Shown here one piece after another: positions 36,292 through 45,872 of a DNA stretch of 64,000 bases. Source of the DNA: Halobellus limi (lineage in GTDB: Archaea > Halobacteriota > Halobacteria > Halobacteriales > Haloferacaceae); assembly GCF_004799685.1 (NCBI RefSeq), contig NZ_CP031311.1:1612001-1676000 (forward strand), given 5' to 3'. The position numbers and the translations under genes were made by a program. The notes under the pieces are model-generated. The model was not told the DNA's origin. It saw nothing but the letters and a program-made list of their open reading frames with translations, and ran no database searches. The number at the start of each line of letters is the position of its first letter. Positions within the stretch are counted from its first letter, which is position 1.

Positions 36292-37077
36292 ATGGCCCTC
36301 CAACTCGGCCGGACGTTCAGCGACGGCATCAGACGGGTTCTCACCCGAACCGGCGGCGCGCTGTTCGCGGCGCTGCTCGCCATCCAGTTCCTCGTTCAGA
36401 CCTCGATCAACACGGCGGTGCTCGGGTTCGTCCCGCCCGAAGCCTCGGAGCAACTGCAGGGGATGCTCGGGCTGACGCTCCCCGTCTCGGGGACGGTCGG
36501 CGCGCTCCTCTTTCTGCTCGCGTTCGTCCTTTCCTCTATGTACTTCGTCGGGCTGTCGCGGGCGCTCACCCGACCGATGGACGAACTCTCGACCGTCCCC
36601 GCGACACTGTTCACCCGACGTCTCGGACGCGCCACGCTCTCGATGCTCGTCGGCGGCATCGTCGTCGGGATCTCCGTCTCGATCGGGATGGCTATGCTCT
36701 TTCTCCCGGGGATCTTCCTCGCCGTCTGCTTCCTGTTTTTCATCTTCGAGGTCGGCGTCGAGGACCGCGGCGTCGTCGACGCGCTCAAGCACAGTTGGGG
36801 ACTCTCCCGCGGGAACCGACTGAAGCTCGCCGTCGTCGTGATCCTCGCCGGCGTCATCGGCGGGGTCGTCGGCGCCGTCGGCGCTCTGTTCGACCTGGTG
36901 AGTTCCCCGCTCGTCGCGGAAGTGGTCACCAACACGCTCAGTAGCCTGCTCTTCGTCGTCCTCTACGGCATTATGGCCGCGGCGTATCTCCAGGTCCGCG
37001 ACGCCGGCGACGGCGGGTTCTCCGGCTCCGAAACCGCCGGCACCACGGAACGCGGCGTCGGAACCGAAGGGCTGTAG
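36292..37077 (+). CDS. Polytopic membrane protein of a haloarchaeal family
   Basis: 261 residues from ATG 36292 (MALQLGRTFSDGIRRVLTRTGGALF). There are about six hydrophobic segments with a conserved central EVGVEDRGVVDALKHSWGLSRGNRLKL loop. That layout resembles the 'glycerophosphoryl diester phosphodiesterase membrane domain'/DUF7847-like proteins. The Gly/Ser/Thr-rich tail is cytosolic. An upstream in-frame start at 36253 would add 13 residues without a better ribosome site. Function unknown. Confidence 0.75.
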   Translation: MALQLGRTFSDGIRRVLTRTGGALFAALLAIQFLVQTSINTAVLGFVPPEASEQLQGMLGLTLPVSGTVGALLFLLAFVLSSMYFVGLSRALTRPMDELSTVPATLFTRRLGRATLSMLVGGIVVGISVSIGMAMLFLPGIFLAVCFLFFIFEVGVEDRGVVDALKHSWGLSRGNRLKLAVVVILAGVIGGVVGAVGALFDLVSSPLVAEVVTNTLSSLLFVVLYGIMAAAYLQVRDAGDGGFSGSETAGTTERGVGTEGL

Positions 37078-37190
37078 CGGTCTTCACCCCGCGCGTCTCC
37101 CGGCTACAGCGCCCCGTCCGACGATCCGACGGTCGTGGTACCGCGACCCTCACAAGCCTTATCCCTCGACGGGGTTTACGTTTGTTTGCA

Positions 37191-37385
37191 ATGGCAAACG
37201 GTAAGGTTGACTTCTTCAACGACACTGGCGGCTACGGTTTCATTTCGACTGACGACTCTGACGACGACGTGTTCTTCCACATGGAGGACGTCGGCGGTCC
37301 GGACCTCGAAGAGGGGCAGGACGTCGACTTCGAGATCGAATCGTCCCCCAAGGGACCGCGCGCGACGAACCTCGTCCGTAACTAA
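37191..37385 (+). CDS. cspA: Cold-shock domain protein (CspA-like)
   Basis: 64 residues, a single OB-fold cold-shock domain: KVDFFNDTGGYGFIS carries RNP1 (GYGFI) and DVFFHM is RNP2. Binds single-stranded RNA/DNA as a chaperone; unusually acidic, as in halophiles. TATA-like TTATCCC lies about 33 bp upstream of the ATG. Two hairpins follow the stop codon, fitting a short monocistronic mRNA. Confidence 0.93.
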   Translation: MANGKVDFFNDTGGYGFISTDDSDDDVFFHMEDVGGPDLEEGQDVDFEIESSPKGPRATNLVRN

Positions 37386-37396
37386 CACCGGCTTCA

Positions 37397-37448
37397 GCCG
37401 TCTCACGACGGCGGTAGACGGAACACAATTTTCCCGAGTTCACTCGGG
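37397..37448 (+). terminator. Two hairpins after cspA
   Basis: GCCGTC-TCAC-GACGGC at 37397-37412 and CCCGAG-TTCA-CTCGGG at 37433-37448, the second flanked by AATTTT. Archaeal terminators need mainly T tracts, so these may act in mRNA 3' processing or stability instead. Confidence 0.45.
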
Positions 37449-37559
37449 TGATTTCGACGCCGACGAGCCCTTGGTCCGCAACTCGGAGTGAGTTCTCGAC
37501 CGGTCGTATCGGGGAGAGAGTCCGAAACGCTCAGTTGTACGGCCGACGTTCGACCGCCC

Positions 37560-38111
37560 GTGACTGCCGAGCGCGACACGGACGAGCGCGGCGACGACCC
37601 CCGCGACCGAGACGCACGGGAGCGGGAGGCCCGAACCGGCGTGTTCGTCGTCTCGACGGACGCCGAACGCCGGGACGCGTTCTCGATCCGCCGGGAGGTC
37701 TTCGTCGACGAACAGGGCGTCGACGAGGACGTCGAGTGGGACGAGCACGACGAACCCGGGGCGGACGCGACCCACTTCGTCGCCTACGACGACGGCGACG
37801 TCGTCGGCGCGGCGCGGTTCCGGGCCGTAGACAGGGACCCGGGGCGCGGTCCGAACGCGGGCGACGCCGACGAATCAGCGACGGGCAAGGTCGAACGCGT
37901 CGTCGTCGCCGCCGACAGACGCGGCGAAGACTGGGGTCGGCGCGTGATGAACGCCGTGGAGTCTCACGCTCGCGAGGAGGGGTTCGATCGGCTCGAACTC
38001 CACGCGCAGACTCCCGTCCGCGGGTTCTACGAGACGCTCGGCTACGAGGCGTACGGCGACAAGTTCGAGGAAGCCGGGATACCGCACGTCAAGATGGCGA
38101 AGCGCCTGTGA
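37560..38111 (+). CDS. GNAT family N-acetyltransferase (ElaA-like)
   Basis: 183 residues from GTG 37560. After an acidic N-terminal tail comes a GNAT core: RRDAFSIRREVFVDEQGVDEDVEWDEHDE, then HFVAYDDGDVVGAARFR. The acetyl-CoA strand is KVERVVVAADRRGEDWGRRVMNAVE, and it ends HAQTPVRGFYETLGYEAYGDKFEEAGIPHVKMAKRL (38003-38108). The 'FxxRxxVFVxEQ' start matches ElaA-type GNATs. Substrate unknown. A GTG at 37488 would add 24 residues. Confidence 0.8.
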   Translation: MTAERDTDERGDDPRDRDAREREARTGVFVVSTDAERRDAFSIRREVFVDEQGVDEDVEWDEHDEPGADATHFVAYDDGDVVGAARFRAVDRDPGRGPNAGDADESATGKVERVVVAADRRGEDWGRRVMNAVESHAREEGFDRLELHAQTPVRGFYETLGYEAYGDKFEEAGIPHVKMAKRL

Positions 38112-38134
38112 GGGAGTTCTCGACCGCGTTCCGA

Positions 38135-40207
38135 TCACAGTCCCCAGAAGAACACGATCCCGCCCGTCGTGACGACCGTCAGGATCAGTTGGAGCGGCGC
38201 ACCGACGCGCGCGAAGTCGGTGAACTTGTACCCGCCCGGACCGTAGACCATCAGGTTCGTCTGGTAACCGACGGGACTGAGAAGCGGCGTGCTGGCGGCG
38301 AACGTCACCGCGAGCGCGAACGAAAAGGCCTCGACCCCGAGCCGGTTTGCGACTTCGACGGCGATCGGGAGCATCAACACGACGCTGGCGTTGTTGCTCA
38401 CCATCTCGGTGACGAGCGCGGTCCCGAGATAGAACGTCGCGAGCATCGCAACCGGCGGGAGGACGGCGCTCACGGCGACGATGGCCGTCGCGATCAGATC
38501 AGCGGTCCCGGAGGCCTCGAAGGCGATTCCGAGGGGGATGACCCCTGCGATCAGGAAGATGACGTCCCAGTCGACCGCCTCGTAGGCTTCTTCCGGTCTG
38601 AGGACGCCCGAGAAGAGCATCGCGACGACGCCGGTGAGCGCGCTCACCATAATCGGGAGGTACTCGAGGGCGGCCAGCCCCACGACGCCCGCGACGATGC
38701 CGAGTGCGACCGGGATCTGTCGACGGTCGAACTGCTCCCAGCGGCCGTCGCTGGAGACGATGACGTGCGTGTCGGTCCGGAGCCGATCGAGAACGTCCTC
38801 GTTCGTCTGAACCAACAGCACGTCGCCCGCCTGCAGATCGACGTCCCGGAGTCGCTGTCGGATGACCTCGTTCCCCCGACGGACGGCGAGTACGGTCGCG
38901 TCGTACTCCCGTTCGAATCCGGCGACGCCGCTGCGACCCATCGACCACCGCCGCGGGAGCAACACGACCTCCGTGAGCGAGGTTTCTCGTTCTCTCTCCG
39001 TCGACGCCCCCTCCTCCTTGGCCCCGTCGGTCGACGCCTCTCTCCTCTCGGTCTCGTCTCCCGGCTCCCCTTCGCCCGTGGCTTCCATCGCCGCCGCGTC
39101 CGCGTCGCTCGCGGTCGGGTGCCACGCGTGACGGGTCGGTGAGAACCCCTCGGGAAGTTGCTCGCTGTATTCGCCCGCGGCGTCGACGAGTTCCGGAAGC
39201 AGTTGGAGGGAGTCGTCCTCGATGATCTGTTCGAGGGTTTCCTGGCTCGCTCTCACCGAGAGGATGTCGCCGGCTCTGATCCGCTCGCTCGGGAGGCCGC
39301 GGACCACGGTGCGACCCTCGCGGACGATCTGGAACACGTCGAGATCGAGGTCCCCGCCTCTGACCTCTCGGACCTGTGACCCGACGAGTTCGGAATTCTC
39401 GCGGACGACGACGTCGGTCAGGTAGTCCGCCATCCCGAACCGGTCCGTCGAGGTCCCCTTCGGGGAGATTCGCGCGGGGACCAAGTACCGACCGAGAGTC
39501 AGGAGGTAGACGATACCGACCGCGAGAACGACGACGCCCAGTTGCGTGAACTCGAACAGCGAGAACGGCTCCGCGCCCGGGCCGCCGATCTGCGCCCAGA
39601 TGTCGCTGGCGAGCAGGTTCGTCGACGTCCCGATGACGGTGAGCATGCCGCCCAGCATCGAGGCGAACGAGAGCGGGATGAGTAACTTCGAGGGCGACGT
39701 CCCGGTCTTCTGCGCGAGGTTCGTGACCGCGGGGATCAACACCGCCACGATCGGGGTGTTGTTGACGAAGCCCGCCGTTGGCCCGGACAGTCCGACCGTG
39801 GCGAGCAGCTGTCGCGATTCGCTGTCGCCCGCGAACGACTCCATCTTGCGGGTGAGTATCTGGATGACTCCGGTCTGTCGAACTCCCTCGCTGAGGACGA
39901 ACATCGCGAGTACGGTGAGCGTCGCAGGATTCGAGAACCCGGATACGCCCTCCTCCGGGGAGACGCCGGTCCACGGCCCGAGGAGGATGAGCGCGACCAT
40001 CAGCGCGATCGCCGTGGTGTCGATCGAGACTGGTTGCCACACGAACAGGACGAGGGCGGCGGCGACCACCGCAAGCACGACGAGCACGTCGACGGAGACG
40101 GGCAGTTCTGCGAAACGCTGTTGGAGAAGCGCGGAGTGCGACAGCGATAGTCCGCCTCCGATGTTCGGAACCACGGGAGTTACGTACCGTTCCGACGACA
40201 TCGACAT
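38135..40207 (-). CDS. SLC13-family permease with two TrkA-C domains
   Basis: 690 residues. The N-terminal half has six or more helices with SGFSNPATLTVLAMFVLSEGVRQTGVIQ and FVNNTPIVAVLIPAVTNLA, the SLC13 (DASS) scaffold signature. Two soluble TrkA-C/RCK-C-like domains follow (about 270-325 and 410-485, e.g. GGDLDLDVFQIVREGRTVVRGLPSERIRAGDIL). The second helical half has VSNNASVVLMLPIAVEVANRLG. Such proteins move dicarboxylates, sulfate or citrate with Na+; which one cannot be told. An acidic, Glu/Thr-rich loop separates the TrkA-C domains. Confidence 0.86.
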   Translation of the reverse strand: MSMSSERYVTPVVPNIGGGLSLSHSALLQQRFAELPVSVDVLVVLAVVAAALVLFVWQPVSIDTTAIALMVALILLGPWTGVSPEEGVSGFSNPATLTVLAMFVLSEGVRQTGVIQILTRKMESFAGDSESRQLLATVGLSGPTAGFVNNTPIVAVLIPAVTNLAQKTGTSPSKLLIPLSFASMLGGMLTVIGTSTNLLASDIWAQIGGPGAEPFSLFEFTQLGVVVLAVGIVYLLTLGRYLVPARISPKGTSTDRFGMADYLTDVVVRENSELVGSQVREVRGGDLDLDVFQIVREGRTVVRGLPSERIRAGDILSVRASQETLEQIIEDDSLQLLPELVDAAGEYSEQLPEGFSPTRHAWHPTASDADAAAMEATGEGEPGDETERREASTDGAKEEGASTERERETSLTEVVLLPRRWSMGRSGVAGFEREYDATVLAVRRGNEVIRQRLRDVDLQAGDVLLVQTNEDVLDRLRTDTHVIVSSDGRWEQFDRRQIPVALGIVAGVVGLAALEYLPIMVSALTGVVAMLFSGVLRPEEAYEAVDWDVIFLIAGVIPLGIAFEASGTADLIATAIVAVSAVLPPVAMLATFYLGTALVTEMVSNNASVVLMLPIAVEVANRLGVEAFSFALAVTFAASTPLLSPVGYQTNLMVYGPGGYKFTDFARVGAPLQLILTVVTTGGIVFFWGL

Positions 40208-40441
40208 AGTAGTACGGTTCCGCCCCCTCTCCGTATAGTGCTAGCGGCGGTGGGAAGACGGGGACTGACCCCCTCGGGTTTATTACCGATGACGCGGCCA
40301 CCGTCGCCGTGACGTGAGACTCACCCCGCGTCGGGCCGCGGTTGCTCGGCACGTCGGCGCGGGACGAGGTCGGGGACGTCGTGGTCGGGATCGACACCGA
40401 CGTCGACGCCCCCGCCTGCGGGTGCCGACTGTTCGCCAGAA

Positions 40442-42139
40442 TCAGGTCAGTCGCTTCGAGACGTACGGCCCGTCCTGGTGGTAGCCGAGCTTCTGCCGGT
40501 AGTACTCGCGCGCGCCGATGCCGGAGATGATCGCGAGCTTCCCGTAGCCCGCGTCGGCGGCGAGTTCCTCGGCCCGGCGGATCAGCCGTCGACCGTAGCC
40601 CCTGTGCTGCCACTCGCCCTCGCCGCTGCCGATGCCGGCCTCGCTCCCGTAGACGTGGAGCTCGCGGACGATCGCGGCGTCCGCCAGTTCCCGACGGACT
40701 GGATCGTTCGGGAACCGGAGTCGACAGAACCCAACCAGCAGGTCCTCGACGGGGTCCTCGAACGCCAGGAAGTGCTCGGTGCCGCCGGCGACGTCGTAGG
40801 TCGTCGCGTTCAACTCGACGCGCTCGGGGTCCGGGTCGGCCTCGTTCATCCCGGCCTCGCGGGCGCGGATGTCCCGGATCTCGATTCCCTTCTCCTCGGC
40901 GCGCTGTGCGGCGAGCTGTCGGAGGTTCGACTTCCAGACGCCCGCGTCGATGAAGTCCGCGGGGATGTCCCGCTGGACGCGCTGCAGCCGCGTGTACTCG
41001 GGGATCATCCCCATCACCTCGCTCACGATCTCTGCGGCCTCCTCGTTCCCGAGGGGCTCGAATTCGTCGCGGCGCCACTGGTCGTAGACGCGCGTCCCGC
41101 GGACGACGAGCGTGGGGTAGATCTTGAGGTAGTCGGGGCGGTACTCCTCGCGCTCGAACAGCTGCCGGAAGTCCTCGAGGATCATTTCCTTGGTCATCCC
41201 CGGCTGCCCCGGCATCATATGGAAGCCGACCTTGAACCCCGAATCGCGGAGCCGGCGGTTCGCGTCGATCGAGGCCTGCACCCCGTGACCGCGGTGCATC
41301 TCTCGGTTTATCCGCTCGTAGGTCGTCTGGACGCCCACCTCGACCTTCGTCGCCCCCAGATCGAGCATCCGATCGATCTGTTCGGGGTCGCACCAGTCGG
41401 GCTTCGTCTCGAACGTCGTCCCGATGTTTCGAATCTCCGCCGTCTCGTTCTCGGCGATCACGTCCTCGACGTAGCGGAACTCGGTCTCCTCGGGATCGGG
41501 TTTGAACGACTGATCCTCCGCCGGTTCGGGTTCGCTATCGAGGTCGTAGTCGTTCAGCGCCTCCAGCGCGCGCTTGACGAACCACTCCTGGTAGTCGTGA
41601 CTGCGCGCGGTCATCGTCCCGCCCATCAGGATGAGTTCGACCTTGTCGACGGGGTGGCCGATGTGCCGCAGCTGTTCGAGGCGGAGCGTCACCTGGCCGT
41701 AGGGGTCGTAGTCGTTCTGTTCGCCGCGAGCCGCGGCCGGTTCGTGGCCCGTGTACGACTGCGCGGAGTCGAACTCCGAGGCGGGCCCGCCGGGACAGTA
41801 GAGGCACTTCCCGTGCGGACACATGTGCGGCGACGTCATTATCGCGACCGGTGAGACGCCCGAGGCGGTCCGAACGGGCTTTCGCTGGACGACCTCTTTG
41901 ACCTCCTCGCGGCGGCCCTGCGGGGCGTGCCGGAGGATCTCCGCGTTCTTCGGGACCTTCGGCGAGGAGTGCGTCGAACAGGCGTCGAGCTTCGCCGACT
42001 CTAGGTCGTCGCGGCCGACGTCGCCGTCGAGGATCCGCCCGACGAGGTCCTCGCAGGTGCGTCGGAACGCCTCCGTCTCGGCGGGGTCCGGATCCGACTC
42101 GGCGTCCGCTCCCGAATCCGGCTCGGCGTCGGTGCTCAC
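40442..42139 (-). CDS. elp3: Elp3-type radical SAM/acetyltransferase tRNA-modifying enzyme
   Basis: 565 residues from GTG 42139. Elp3 makes the carboxymethyl group at wobble uridine 34 of tRNA. The radical SAM cysteines are in MCPHGKCLYCPGGP. SVxxxMTSPHM, ELILMGGTMTARSHDYQEWFV and VGVQTTYERINREMHRGHGV follow. The C-terminal GNAT domain ends HRGYGRRLIRRAEELAADAGYGKLAIISGIGAREYYRQKLGYHQDGPYVSK. The start is chosen because a near-perfect SD lies just upstream; TTG 42241 is much weaker. Confidence 0.93.
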   Translation of the reverse strand: MSTDAEPDSGADAESDPDPAETEAFRRTCEDLVGRILDGDVGRDDLESAKLDACSTHSSPKVPKNAEILRHAPQGRREEVKEVVQRKPVRTASGVSPVAIMTSPHMCPHGKCLYCPGGPASEFDSAQSYTGHEPAAARGEQNDYDPYGQVTLRLEQLRHIGHPVDKVELILMGGTMTARSHDYQEWFVKRALEALNDYDLDSEPEPAEDQSFKPDPEETEFRYVEDVIAENETAEIRNIGTTFETKPDWCDPEQIDRMLDLGATKVEVGVQTTYERINREMHRGHGVQASIDANRRLRDSGFKVGFHMMPGQPGMTKEMILEDFRQLFEREEYRPDYLKIYPTLVVRGTRVYDQWRRDEFEPLGNEEAAEIVSEVMGMIPEYTRLQRVQRDIPADFIDAGVWKSNLRQLAAQRAEEKGIEIRDIRAREAGMNEADPDPERVELNATTYDVAGGTEHFLAFEDPVEDLLVGFCRLRFPNDPVRRELADAAIVRELHVYGSEAGIGSGEGEWQHRGYGRRLIRRAEELAADAGYGKLAIISGIGAREYYRQKLGYHQDGPYVSKRLT

Positions 42140-42155
42140 CGGTGGATCACCTCCT
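42140..42155 (-). promoter_or_regulatory. Strong Shine-Dalgarno for elp3
   Basis: On the minus strand GGAGGAGGTGATCC precedes the GTG by 4 bases. It is complementary to almost the whole 3' end of archaeal 16S rRNA, which is rare in this otherwise largely leaderless genome and sets the GTG as the start. Confidence 0.7.
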
Positions 42156-42270
42156 CCGGTCGCGGCGAGGGGCGGTTCATTACCAGCTTCTCGTCCCGTT
42201 TCGGGGTTAAGCGTGTCGCTCCGGGCGGTCGGACGCAACAAAAAGAACCGCGGTCGACGACTGCCCGACC

Positions 42271-44475
42271 TCAGAGCTGGTCGACGACGGCCGCCGCGAC
42301 GGCGTCGACGACGTCCTCCCGCGCGCCGGAGAGGAACTCCACGCGGTTCTGTCGGATGCCGACGGCCGTGATCCCTCCTTCAGGGACGGCCTCGCGAGCG
42401 TCCGCGGCGGCGGTGCGGACGTCGACGCCCTCGGCGCGGACGAACAGTTCGTCCGTGGAGTAGACGACCGTCGCGGCTCGGTCGTCGTCGGCTCGGCGGT
42501 GCAGCGCGTCAGCCAGCAGCGACGTCGGCGGGAAGTCGAAGCGGTGACTGTAGGAGTCGGCGTCGAGGACGGCGACGGAGGCGCCGTCTACCTCGCGCGT
42601 CTCGAGGTTCGCTTCGGCGGTCTCGACCTCGTCGTCGAGCTTGATCCGGAACTGCTCGGAGACGTGGCCGGCGAGGCCGCCGTCGTCCTCGAACAAGAGG
42701 TCGGTGATGAGTTCGCGCTTGTCCTGATACGACTGGTAGTACGCCTCCAGTGCGACGGCCTGCCGGAGTTCCCGCGTCCGGTCGGCGTCGTAGCCGGCCT
42801 CGCTCGCGAGGTCGGCGTACGCCTGCGGCGTGTCCTGCCAGTAGCTCACGGCGGGCAGGTGGGCGAGGTCGTCGCTCGCGTCGGCGTTGACCGCGGCCGC
42901 CAGGTTGGCACCGAGTGCGCCCGTCGAGAGGGAAGCAGCGTCGACGTCGGTGAGGCTCGGCGAGACGAGGACGCTCGCCTCGTCGACGACTTCGGTGTCG
43001 ACCGCCTCGGCGTCGACGACGACCCGAGAGGCCCCGTAGACGCCCAGGAGGCCGAGGCCGTCGAGGGAGTCGGTGGTGCCGCCGACGCCGACGAGGACCA
43101 CGAGCGGCAGTTTCTCGTCGTGGCGCTCGCTGTCCTGCAGCATCCGCGTCACGTCGTTGGTCGCGGCGTCCATCCCGTAGACGGGGTCGTCGAGCGGTCG
43201 CCGGGTGAAGAAGTGGTACTCGGCGTCGGCGCGGGCGTGCTCCTCGCGGATGAGCGGCAGCACCGCGCGCTCGATGGCCGCACCGGCGACGTAGCCGTCG
43301 GCGGTGGCGGCGTGGCGGACGACGATCGGACGCGACTGGAGGACGGCGGTCCGGATCGCCTCCGCGGCGTCGGCGAGCTGGTCGGTGACGGCCGCGACCG
43401 CCCCGTCGTCGGCGAGCGGCTCGACGGTCTCGGGGCGGGCCTTCTCCGAGAGCGCGTCTTCGAGACGCTCCTCGACCGTGTCAGCTTCCTCGTCGGCGAG
43501 CACGGTCAGCTCCTCGGTCTCGACCTGCAGTTCGCCGCGTCGGAGTTCGACCTCGCCGTCGAGTCGGACGAGGTCGCCCTCGTCGACCTCGGGGTACGCG
43601 CGGACGCCGGCCTCGACGAACGCCGCGCAGTCGACGACGGCGGTCTCGTCGCGGACCTCGAAGATGGTCGGGCCGCCGGTCTGACGCGCGCCGACGATTT
43701 CGCCCTCGATCCGGACGAGTTCGCCGACGCGGTCACCGAGGGAGTCGACCGTGACGCGCTCGGGCGCTTCGGTGTCCGCCGTCGCGTCGGCGTCGTCTTC
43801 GGCTTCGTCGCCGGCCTCGGTCTCGTCGCCAGCTCCGGCCTCGTCGAACTCGAAGTCGCTCTCGTTCGCCTCCTCGCTCACAGCGGCGTCCCCGTCGTCG
43901 GACGCCGCGTCGGCGGCAGCGGACGCTTCGTCGGCGCCGACATCGGACGTCTCGTCGGTAGCAGCGGACGCTCCGTCGTCCGACTGCTCGGCTTCGGCTC
44001 CGTCGGTCGCGGAAGCCGACTGTCCGGAGTCACCGGTGGAGTCGGTGCCGTTGCCGACGCGCGACTTCGTCGAGACGCCCTTCGGCGTCTTCTTGACGGG
44101 CGTGGGTCCGTCGTCCGCCGAGCCGTTGTCGATCTCTTCGCCGTCGTCGTCGCCGTCGGGGTCGTGAACGCGCGCCCCGCGGAACTCCGACTCCGACTGT
44201 CGGATCGACCAGCCGAGGTCGATGTTGCCGTTGCTTCGGACGTTCTTCACCTGGACGAAGACGGTGTCGCCGGACTCCCAATCGAGGCTCTCGAGGCGAC
44301 GGTCGAGTTCGCTACGGTGCAGAAGCCCGGTGACCCCGGGCGCGAGATCGACGAAGACGCCGAAATCCGCGAATCCATCGACGGTGCCCTTGTAGTACCG
44401 TCCCGGCGTGAGCTGCTTTGGGGAATCTCCCCGGAAATCGAACCAGACGTCCTCGTCGTGCGTAATCCAATCCAT
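42271..44475 (-). CDS. S1/OB-fold and DHH-superfamily (RecJ-like) protein, likely inactive DHH
   Basis: 734 residues from ATG 44475. The N-terminal S1-like RNA-binding domain (KQLTPGRYYKGTVDGFADFGVFVDLAPGVTGLLH, about 20-75) is followed by a 150-residue acidic low-complexity linker. An OB-fold (SLGDRVGELVRIEGEIVGARQTGGPTIFEVRDETA, about 240-330) comes next, then a RecJ/Cdc45-like DHH superfamily region with VRHAATADGYVAGAAIERA and LPLVVLVGVGG...ASRVVVDAEAVD. The hallmark DHH triplet is replaced by DAE, and the DADG-type Asp is altered. It may bind rather than cut nucleic acid. Gene role in replication or repair is inferred from superfamily. Confidence 0.8.
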   Translation of the reverse strand: MDWITHDEDVWFDFRGDSPKQLTPGRYYKGTVDGFADFGVFVDLAPGVTGLLHRSELDRRLESLDWESGDTVFVQVKNVRSNGNIDLGWSIRQSESEFRGARVHDPDGDDDGEEIDNGSADDGPTPVKKTPKGVSTKSRVGNGTDSTGDSGQSASATDGAEAEQSDDGASAATDETSDVGADEASAAADAASDDGDAAVSEEANESDFEFDEAGAGDETEAGDEAEDDADATADTEAPERVTVDSLGDRVGELVRIEGEIVGARQTGGPTIFEVRDETAVVDCAAFVEAGVRAYPEVDEGDLVRLDGEVELRRGELQVETEELTVLADEEADTVEERLEDALSEKARPETVEPLADDGAVAAVTDQLADAAEAIRTAVLQSRPIVVRHAATADGYVAGAAIERAVLPLIREEHARADAEYHFFTRRPLDDPVYGMDAATNDVTRMLQDSERHDEKLPLVVLVGVGGTTDSLDGLGLLGVYGASRVVVDAEAVDTEVVDEASVLVSPSLTDVDAASLSTGALGANLAAAVNADASDDLAHLPAVSYWQDTPQAYADLASEAGYDADRTRELRQAVALEAYYQSYQDKRELITDLLFEDDGGLAGHVSEQFRIKLDDEVETAEANLETREVDGASVAVLDADSYSHRFDFPPTSLLADALHRRADDDRAATVVYSTDELFVRAEGVDVRTAAADAREAVPEGGITAVGIRQNRVEFLSGAREDVVDAVAAAVVDQL

Positions 44476-44561
44476 TGACAGAGTACAATGTGTCGCGCCT
44501 AAAACGATTGTCGAATTCCCGCGCACCGGGTGCGCATCCGTCGCACGGCGTCTTCGGACCC

Positions 44562-45164
44562 TCAGATCAGTCCGGCCGCCTGGAGAACGGCCTCCCCCGC
44601 GTCGAGGCCGCCGAACGCCGACCCGAAGAGCAGCGTCGCGGGGATCGCACCCGCGGCGATGGCGCGGGCGGTGGTGGTGTCGTGTACCTCCCGCAGGCCG
44701 ACGACGAGCAGCGCGGCCCCGTACAGCGTACAGACGAGACGCAACGACGGAACCGGGAGTCCGGCGGCGACGCACGGAGCCGTGGCGTAGGCGACGACCT
44801 GGACCGTCTCGCTCACGCCCGCTCGGTCACGGACGGTGAGTATCAGGATGATCGCCTGGAGCGCGGCCGTCAGGTGCAGCGCCGCGGGCGCGACGACGAG
44901 CGCCACGGCCGCGAGCGCGATCGCGGCCGAGACGGTTTCGCCGCCGGCCAGCGCGGGGATCCGCTCCGGGACGAACGCGAACAGCCCGACGGCGTACGCG
45001 ACGGCGACGGCGACGGCGAAGACCAGCCCCGGAGCCTGATCGCCCGGCGCGACGCCGTTCCGAAAGAACTGCCGCGGGCGGACGAGGACCTCGATCCACG
45101 CCCGCAGGAGTCCGCGCGGTCCGCGCTCGCGGCCGCCTTCGGGGTTCTCGACCCAGGTGGTCAC
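44562..45164 (-). CDS. Yip1-like membrane protein
   Basis: 200 residues: a soluble N-terminal stretch (RAWIEVLVRPRQFFRNGVAPGDQAPGLVFA) followed by five hydrophobic segments, the Yip1-domain pattern common in haloarchaea. Role unknown; the archaeal proteins are not shown to act in vesicle traffic. It sits 10 bp from the convergent end of nothing else: the thymidine kinase gene lies upstream on the same strand, so the two may share a transcript. Confidence 0.78.
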   Translation of the reverse strand: MTTWVENPEGGRERGPRGLLRAWIEVLVRPRQFFRNGVAPGDQAPGLVFAVAVAVAYAVGLFAFVPERIPALAGGETVSAAIALAAVALVVAPAALHLTAALQAIILILTVRDRAGVSETVQVVAYATAPCVAAGLPVPSLRLVCTLYGAALLVVGLREVHDTTTARAIAAGAIPATLLFGSAFGGLDAGEAVLQAAGLI

Positions 45165-45174
45165 GGTGTCTGAA

Positions 45175-45762
45175 TTACTCGCGGCGAAGCGTATGACAGT
45201 TCCGGCACCGCGCCTCGTAGGACTCCTCGGCGCCGACGACGATGGTCGGCTCGTCCACGTGGGCGGGTTCGCCCTCGACGAGCCGCTGGTTCCGCGTCGC
45301 CGGCTCGCCGCACTGCGAGCAGATCGCCTGCAGTTTGTCGACGTACTCCGCGACGGCCATCAGTTGCGGGAGCGGCTCGAACGGCTCGCCCCTGTAGGTC
45401 TGATCGATCCCCGAGACGATGACGCGGCGGCCGTCGTCGGCGAGGCGCTGACAGACGTCGACCAGCCCCGGACCGAAGAAGTTCGCCTCGTCGACGGCGA
45501 CGACGTCCTCGCCGTTGAGACGCTCGCGGATCTCCCAGATCCCCTCGCCCTCGCTGGGCACGACGGCGGCGTTCCACTGTCGACCGACGTGCGACCCGAC
45601 GGTCGTCTCCCCGTAGCGGTCGTCGACCGCCGGTTTGAACGCGGCGACCTCCTGCCCGGCGATCTCCGCGCGCCGGAGGCGGCGGAGGACCTCCTCGGTC
45701 TTCCCCGAGAACATCGACCCGGTGACGACCTCGATCCAGCCGCTGTTCGTGATGGCGTGCAT
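45175..45762 (-). CDS. tdk: Thymidine kinase, type II
   Basis: 195 residues from ATG 45762. Phosphorylates thymidine to dTMP for salvage. P-loop [15 protein letters not shown], the Walker-B-like [11 protein letters not shown], the lasso-loop region [21 protein letters not shown], and a zinc finger (CSQCGEPA...CRNCH) are all present at the expected order and spacing for TK1. A longer same-frame extension upstream is antisense to nothing essential but lacks conservation, so it was not used. Confidence 0.94.
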   Translation of the reverse strand: MHAITNSGWIEVVTGSMFSGKTEEVLRRLRRAEIAGQEVAAFKPAVDDRYGETTVGSHVGRQWNAAVVPSEGEGIWEIRERLNGEDVVAVDEANFFGPGLVDVCQRLADDGRRVIVSGIDQTYRGEPFEPLPQLMAVAEYVDKLQAICSQCGEPATRNQRLVEGEPAHVDEPTIVVGAEESYEARCRNCHTLRRE

Positions 45763-45872
45763 ACGACGTTCGAGCGCGGTCGACGCACAAACCGTTGTCC
45801 ATTCCGCGGTGGCGAGACCCCGCCGTCCAAGAGCGGAACCGTCGTCGAAAAGCCGATCAGCCGGTCCCGGTC

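Noticed and set aside
38499-41393. A very long antisense open frame (over 900 codons) across the SLC13 and Elp3 genes
   Set aside because: Arg/Pro/Gly-rich composition typical of the complement of GC-rich genes; no domain, and both real genes are well conserved.
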